Shown: positions 6,495 through 10,183 of the stretch, in pieces
Numbering within the stretch: position 1 is the first letter of the stretch
Layout: each line of letters begins with the position of its first letter
NCBI GenBank assembly: GCA_947478985.1
Contig: CANJYC010000049.1
Span: 1 to 10,183, forward strand
Reading direction: 5' to 3'
From: Acidobacteriota bacterium
GTDB lineage: Bacteria; Acidobacteriota; Vicinamibacteria; Vicinamibacterales; UBA2999
DNA: 10,183 bases
The notes under the pieces: model-generated
What the model saw: only the letters and a program-made list of their open reading frames with translations
Told to the model about the DNA's origin: nothing
The model's database searches: none
Made by a program: the position numbers and the translations under genes

Positions 6495-7225
6495 GAGCGC
6501 CGCAGGTGAAGGAGGAACTCGACGTTCCCTTTCTGTCCGGTGATCGGCGAAGGCGTCGCTGCCACCCGCGCCAATCCTAACTCAGTCGCCGCTGCCGACA
6601 CTTCTGCGAGCACGCGCGCGTGAATCGCTTCGTCCCGGATGATCCCCTTCCGCACCTCGTCGCGCCCGGCTTCGTACTGCGGCTTGACCAGCGCGACGAT
6701 GTCGGCGTCCGGACGGAGCACAGGAGGAATGACGGGGAAAATGTGGCGCAGCGAGATGAAGGAGACGTCGATGACGACGATGTCGACCTGCCCTGGGAGG
6801 TCGGCAAGCGCCAGGTGCCGGGCGTTGAAGTGCTCCATCACGACGACCCGCGGATCCTGACGGAGCGTCCAGTCGAACTGGCCGTGCCCGACATCGAGCG
6901 ACACCACGTTCGCGGCGCCGCGTTGCAGCAGGACATCGGTGAAGCCGCCGGTTGAGGCGCCGATGTCGAGGGCGTCGCGTCCGGCGACGGCAATCTGAAA
7001 CGTGTCCAGGGCGTGAGCCAGCTTCAGCCCTCCACGCCCAACATACGGATGGTCCGGTGCGAGCAGGGCGACGTCTGCGTCCGGGTCCACCTGCGCGCCG
7101 GCCTTGGTGACGGGCTCGCCGCCGACGGTGACCTGCGCGGCCATGATGAGCGCCCGGGCCCGTTCTCGCGAGGCCGCGAGACCTCTGTCGACGACAAGCT
7201 GATCCAGACGCAGGCGGGGGCTCAA
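6491..7225 (-). CDS. tlyA: TlyA family rRNA 2'-O-methyltransferase
   Basis: S4-domain plus FtsJ-like methyltransferase. In mycobacteria the enzyme methylates 16S C1409 and 23S C1920; in other lineages members act on 23S only. The S4 RNA-binding domain is at about residues 4-60 (RLDQLVVDRGLAASRERARA). The linker motif YVGRGGLKL is at 61-69 and the SAM-binding loop LDIGASTGGF at 86-95. The K-D-K-E tetrad known from M. tuberculosis TlyA is kept as K68, D153, K181 and E236. I chose the TTG at 7225, which overlaps the ispA stop as TTGA. It gives 244 aa and begins exactly where the S4 domain starts; a longer frame to 7318 would intrude about 94 nt into ispA and adds only an Arg-rich tail. The TTG start is the least certain part. 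Confidence 0.94.
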   Translation of the reverse strand: MSPRLRLDQLVVDRGLAASRERARALIMAAQVTVGGEPVTKAGAQVDPDADVALLAPDHPYVGRGGLKLAHALDTFQIAVAGRDALDIGASTGGFTDVLLQRGAANVVSLDVGHGQFDWTLRQDPRVVVMEHFNARHLALADLPGQVDIVVIDVSFISLRHIFPVIPPVLRPDADIVALVKPQYEAGRDEVRKGIIRDEAIHARVLAEVSAAATELGLARVAATPSPITGQKGNVEFLLHLRRS

Positions 7226-8139
7226 TTCTCTCGCGCCACAATCCAGCGGCCGATGTCGAGCAGCCGCGAATCGGTGAGCCCGGCGCGCACCAGGGACGTT
7301 TCGGCGCGGGCGAGACACGCATCGGCCATCGCGCGCGACTGCGTCACGCCGTAGAGCGCGGGGTAGGTGGGCTTGCCGGCGGCCGCGTCCTTGCCCGCGG
7401 TCTTGCCGAGATCGTGGGACGCCCCCTCGACGTCGAGCAGATCGTCGACGATCTGGAAGGCGAGTCCCAGTTCGGCCGCAGCGGCGTCGATGGCGGCAAT
7501 CGTGGCATCGGTTGCGCCGCCCATGATGGCGCCCGCGACGGCGGCGGCACGGATCAGCGCGCCCGTCTTTCTGCCGTGCATCACTCTCAGTCCGTCGGCA
7601 TCGAGTGCGAGGGCGGGACGTCCCGATGGGTCTGATGTCACGCAGGCCAGGTCGAGGGCCTGTCCGCCGACCATGCCCGCTGAGCCCGCCGCGACGGCGA
7701 TGACCTGAATCACCCGCAACGTGCGCGCTGCATCCGCGGCACGGCCCGTCCCCGCGTGCCGCGAGAGCAGGGCAAACGCCTCGGTGAGCAGTCCGTCACC
7801 GGCGAGGATCGCCATGCCCTCACCGGCGACCACGTGAAGCGTGGGACGGCCGCGACGCATCGTGTCGTTGTCCATGGCCGGGAGGTCGTCATGGATCAGC
7901 GAGTAGGTATGAATGAACTCAATCGCGCAGGCGGCCGGCATGGCGGACGCGCGATCGCCGCCAACGGCCTCGGCGCTGGCCAGACAGAGGACCGGGCGCA
8001 GGCGCTTGCCTCCGGCCGTCACGCTGTAGCGCATGGCATCGGCGACGACGGCAGGGGTCTCCGGCGGGGCCGGCAGCCACGCCGCAAGCGCCGCATCAAT
8101 CTCGGTGCGGCGCGCCTCGAGGTAGGCGCTCAGCGACAT
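7222..8139 (-). CDS. ispA: Polyprenyl synthase IspA-like (farnesyl/geranylgeranyl diphosphate synthase)
   Basis: Trans-isoprenyl diphosphate synthase that condenses isopentenyl diphosphate with allylic diphosphates to make C15 (possibly C20) precursors of quinones, undecaprenyl phosphate and others. It has 305 aa. GGKRLRP is at 43-49. The first aspartate-rich motif is DDLPAMD (84-90) in YSLIHDDLPAMDND, with the two-residue insertion typical of bacterial IspA. GRKTGALIRAA is at about 189-199, and the second motif DDLLD is at 232-236. Tyr79 lies five residues before the first motif, consistent with FPP or GGPP rather than longer products; exact chain length cannot be fixed. The ATG at 8139 was chosen because MSLSAYLEARR is the usual N-terminus; an alternative GTG at 8187 would overlap xseB. 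It lies 19 nt after xseB and overlaps tlyA. Confidence 0.95.
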   Translation of the reverse strand: MSLSAYLEARRTEIDAALAAWLPAPPETPAVVADAMRYSVTAGGKRLRPVLCLASAEAVGGDRASAMPAACAIEFIHTYSLIHDDLPAMDNDTMRRGRPTLHVVAGEGMAILAGDGLLTEAFALLSRHAGTGRAADAARTLRVIQVIAVAAGSAGMVGGQALDLACVTSDPSGRPALALDADGLRVMHGRKTGALIRAAAVAGAIMGGATDATIAAIDAAAAELGLAFQIVDDLLDVEGASHDLGKTAGKDAAAGKPTYPALYGVTQSRAMADACLARAETSLVRAGLTDSRLLDIGRWIVAREN

Positions 8140-8158
8140 GGTCAGCTGGCGGAAGGCA

Positions 8159-8377
8159 CTACAGCTCGGGAGCCGGCTTGAGCTCACCGCGCTCGTTGAG
8201 TACTTCGATGCGGCGCTCGGCTTCCTCGAGCCGCGCGTGGCAGAAGCGTGACAGTTGCACGCCGCGCTCGTAGAGCTGCAGCGAGGCTTCGAGCGCGAGG
8301 TCGCCTTCCTCGAGCTTCTTCACAATGGCCTCGAACTCGGCGATGGCGGTCTCGAAATCCTTGATGGTGGGGTCCAT
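8159..8377 (-). CDS. xseB: Exodeoxyribonuclease VII small subunit
   Basis: Small subunit of exonuclease VII, a cytoplasmic nuclease that degrades single-stranded DNA in both directions with XseA. It has 72 aa from the ATG at 8377. It carries the family pattern FETAIAEFEAIVKKLEEGDLALEASLQLYERGVQLSRFCHARLEEAERRI, of which the LEEGDLALEASL turn and YERGV are the most diagnostic. The fold is two helices that pack on XseA. A GTG at 8386 would add three residues and a GTG at 8428 would overlap xseA; the ATG just after the xseA stop (8391) is preferred. No convincing ribosome-binding site is seen, suggesting coupling with xseA. Confidence 0.95.
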   Translation of the reverse strand: MDPTIKDFETAIAEFEAIVKKLEEGDLALEASLQLYERGVQLSRFCHARLEEAERRIEVLNERGELKPAPEL

Positions 8378-8390
8378 GTCAGTCACCGCG

Positions 8391-9836
8391 CTAGCGCCCG
8401 CCGCCTGGTGTCGACGGCCGATGTTCATTCACCGTGCACTCCAGCGCGCCCTGTTCCAGGGTGACCTGCACGTGGTCGCCCGGCGCGACGCTCGCGGCAT
8501 CACGGATGATAGCGGTACGGTCCGCGTTCCAGCACACGGCGTACCCGCGGCCAAGCACCGCCAGGGGACTCAGGCTGTCGAGGCGCGCAGCGCCGGCGCT
8601 GAGTCGTACGCGCGCCGTGTGCAGGGTACGGGCCTCGGCAGCGGCGAGGCGGCCGTCGGCGCCCACGAGGCGCGTGCGGATGAGCGAGAAGCGCCGCCGG
8701 AGGTCGAAGGTTTCCAGCTGCAGGCGCAGCGCCTGGAAGCCGCGCTCGCGCGTAGACAGTCCCGCGCGGAGCAGACGGCGCAGGTCGTGCGAGAGCTCGG
8801 CCGCGTGTCGGCCGCGCATGGCGAGCCGTCCGGGAAAGCCGGCGTACCCGGGCCGGGCTTCGAGCGCCCGCAGCCGCGCGAGGATGTGGTGCCGTTGCCC
8901 CTGCATGGCCGTCGTCGCGCGGTGCGACAGTCGTGCGATGTGCGTGGAGAAGTCATCCTTGCGCGCGACCACCATCTCGGCGGCCGCCGAGGGCGTCGGT
9001 GCGCGCAGGTCGGCGACGAAGTCGGCGATGGTGACGTCGGTCTCGTGGCCAACTGCGGAAATCGTCGGCACCGGGCAGCCAGCGATGGCGCGCGCGACCA
9101 CCTCTTCGTTGAAGGCCCAGAGATCTTCAATCGAGCCGCCGCCGCGGCCCACGATGACGACGTCCACCCCGTCGACGGCACTGATGGCGGCTATCGCGCG
9201 GGCGATGTCAGCGGCCGCGCCGTCGCCCTGAACGCGCGTGGGACGGATGACGATGTGCGCGTTCGGATGGCGGCGCCGCAGCACCTGGAGGATGTCGCGG
9301 ACGGCGGCGCCGTCGAGCGAGGTGACGATGCCGATCTTGCGTGGCAGGGCCGGCAGCGCCCGCTTGCGGCCCGCATCGAACAGCCCCTCCTGCGCCAGTC
9401 GTGCCTTGAGTTGTTCGAAGGCGAGTTGCCGCGCACCGAGGCCCTCAGGTTCGAGGTGTTCGCAGATGACCTGATACTCGCCCTTCGGGTCGTAGACGCT
9501 GACGCGCCCGCGCGCAACGACGCGGAGGCCGTCCTGCGGCTTGAAGCGCACGTGGCGCAGCGCCGACTTGAACATGACGCCCTTGATCTGCGCGCCCGCG
9601 TCCTTCAGCGTGAAATACATGTGGCCGGTGTTCCACACGCGGCAGTTGGACAGTTCCCCCTCGACCCACACCTCGACGAACTGTTCCTCGAGCAGCGTGC
9701 GGATGGCGGCTGTGAGTTGTGTGACGGTGAAGATACGGCGCGGCGGTGGTTCAGGCTCGGCCACGCGTTCCGGCACGTGAGCCGGCAGTTCGGCCGGTGA
9801 CGGTTCGTCAAACGGCAGGTCGAACAGCGAGCTCAC
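8391..9836 (-). CDS. xseA: Exodeoxyribonuclease VII large subunit
   Basis: Catalytic subunit of exonuclease VII (with XseB), involved in removing single-stranded DNA during repair. It has 481 aa; the family is usually 400-460, the excess being a Pro/Glu-rich N-terminal tail of about 34 residues. The OB-fold spans about 35-130 (FTVTQLTAAIRTLLE; VWVEGELSNCR; GHMYFTLKD). The nuclease core contains IGIVTSLDGAAVRD, the conserved GRGGGSIEDLW (230-240), AVGHETDVTIADFVADLRAPTP (around 261-282) and SAAAE. A long helical region (about 285-430) follows, and the C-terminal LGRGYAV segment is near 430-436. The start is a GTG at 9836, 35 nt after the ymdB stop; no strong Shine-Dalgarno sequence is seen. 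It is followed by xseB after 13 nt. Confidence 0.96.
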   Translation of the reverse strand: MSSLFDLPFDEPSPAELPAHVPERVAEPEPPPRRIFTVTQLTAAIRTLLEEQFVEVWVEGELSNCRVWNTGHMYFTLKDAGAQIKGVMFKSALRHVRFKPQDGLRVVARGRVSVYDPKGEYQVICEHLEPEGLGARQLAFEQLKARLAQEGLFDAGRKRALPALPRKIGIVTSLDGAAVRDILQVLRRRHPNAHIVIRPTRVQGDGAAADIARAIAAISAVDGVDVVIVGRGGGSIEDLWAFNEEVVARAIAGCPVPTISAVGHETDVTIADFVADLRAPTPSAAAEMVVARKDDFSTHIARLSHRATTAMQGQRHHILARLRALEARPGYAGFPGRLAMRGRHAAELSHDLRRLLRAGLSTRERGFQALRLQLETFDLRRRFSLIRTRLVGADGRLAAAEARTLHTARVRLSAGAARLDSLSPLAVLGRGYAVCWNADRTAIIRDAASVAPGDHVQVTLEQGALECTVNEHRPSTPGGGR

Positions 9837-9871
9837 TGGCCTGCGCCTGGGGCTGGTCGCATCGGCACGGT

Positions 9872-10183
9872 CTAGCGGCTCGCCACCGGATCGCGAGGCG
9901 TGCCGCTCGAACGCCCTGAGAGACGCGCGGCGTCAAGTTCGATCAGCTCGGCTTCCGAGTAGGAAATGCGCGTGATCCGGGTGGCCCGTCCCGTCTTGTC
10001 ATCGGCCTGGACGATGACGCCGTTGAGCCGCGGGTTACCGGTGGCCGGCTCGAACCGCGAGGGCATCGCATTGAGGAAGCGGCCGAGTGACGGTTCGCGC
10101 TCCATGCCGATGATGCCGTCGTGGGGGCCGGTCATGCCGGCGTCGGTGAGATACGCCGTCCCGTGCGGCAGGATGCGTTCATC
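9872..10183 (-). CDS. ymdB: YmdB family metallophosphoesterase, C-terminal part only
   Basis: The last 103 codons of a gene whose 5' end lies outside the window. The visible start, DERILPHGTAYLTDAGMTGP, followed by HDGIIGMERE and FLNAMPSRFEPATGNPRLNGVIV, matches the C-terminus of the TIGR00282/YmdB calcineurin-like family. The B. subtilis member is a cyclic-nucleotide phosphodiesterase affecting biofilm and motility choices. The His of GTAYLTDAGM...PHD-type segments belongs to the metal-site region of the family, but the main metal ligands are upstream and cannot be checked. A basic, disordered tail of about 20 residues ends the protein. It is the first visible gene of the minus-strand operon leading to xseA. 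In Bacillus ymdB follows rny; whether rny lies upstream here cannot be seen. Confidence 0.88.
   Translation of the reverse strand, partial: DERILPHGTAYLTDAGMTGPHDGIIGMEREPSLGRFLNAMPSRFEPATGNPRLNGVIVQADDKTGRATRITRISYSEAELIELDAARLSGRSSGTPRDPVASR

Noticed and set aside
8325..9800. 491-codon open frame on the plus strand opposite xseA
   Set aside because: It is antisense to a well-conserved gene. Its translation is low-complexity with no recognisable domain, as expected from GC-rich third-position bias.
1..10183. Mobile element, defence system or CRISPR array
   Set aside because: No transposase, integrase, tandem spacer-repeat pattern, toxin-antitoxin pair or composition break was seen; all genes are core functions.

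Overview
The window is a GC-rich, densely packed bacterial core-genome segment with eleven protein genes (two cut by the window edges) and one tRNA. There are no IS elements, phage genes, CRISPR arrays or other signs of transfer. An EnvC-type LytM factor with a signal peptide points to a diderm (Gram-negative) cell. The GC bias, frequent GTG/TTG starts and the gene content would fit Acidobacteriota (Vicinamibacteria-like) or a similar high-GC lineage, but I cannot fix the taxon from sequence alone.

Left part, minus strand, reading from about 4044 down to 1: envC, then ctpA, then a tRNA-Val(GAC) gene with encoded CCA, then thrS, whose 3' end lies outside the window. The first two encode a cell-envelope pair: an EnvC-like coiled-coil/LytM protein and a membrane-anchored S41/PDZ protein. 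Centre, plus strand (4068-5593): ruvX and mltG, divergent from envC and separated from it by only 23 bp. Right part, minus strand, reading from 10183 down to 5595: ymdB (3' end only), xseA, xseB, ispA, tlyA and nadK. This is a tight housekeeping operon with overlapping or nearly touching genes; the last one meets mltG tail to tail with one base between the stop codons.

Functionally, envC, ctpA and mltG belong to peptidoglycan remodelling and division. RuvX is a 16S rRNA-maturation nuclease/resolvase-like protein, and ThrRS and tRNA-Val serve translation. The right-hand operon combines DNA repair (exonuclease VII), isoprenoid chain elongation, rRNA 2'-O-methylation and NADP synthesis.

The most notable observation is that the S41 protein lacks its catalytic machinery. 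The serine position is Gly292, the lysine position is Arg317 (exactly 25 residues apart, as in active family members), and the upstream RNNPGG-type motif is also eroded. Its operon partner EnvC has lost all five LytM active-site residues, as expected for that family. The operon therefore appears to encode two pseudoenzymes. Secondary points are a 98-nt thrS leader with competing stems, an inverted repeat that extends the tRNA-Val acceptor stem, and the absence of dxs between ispA and tlyA.
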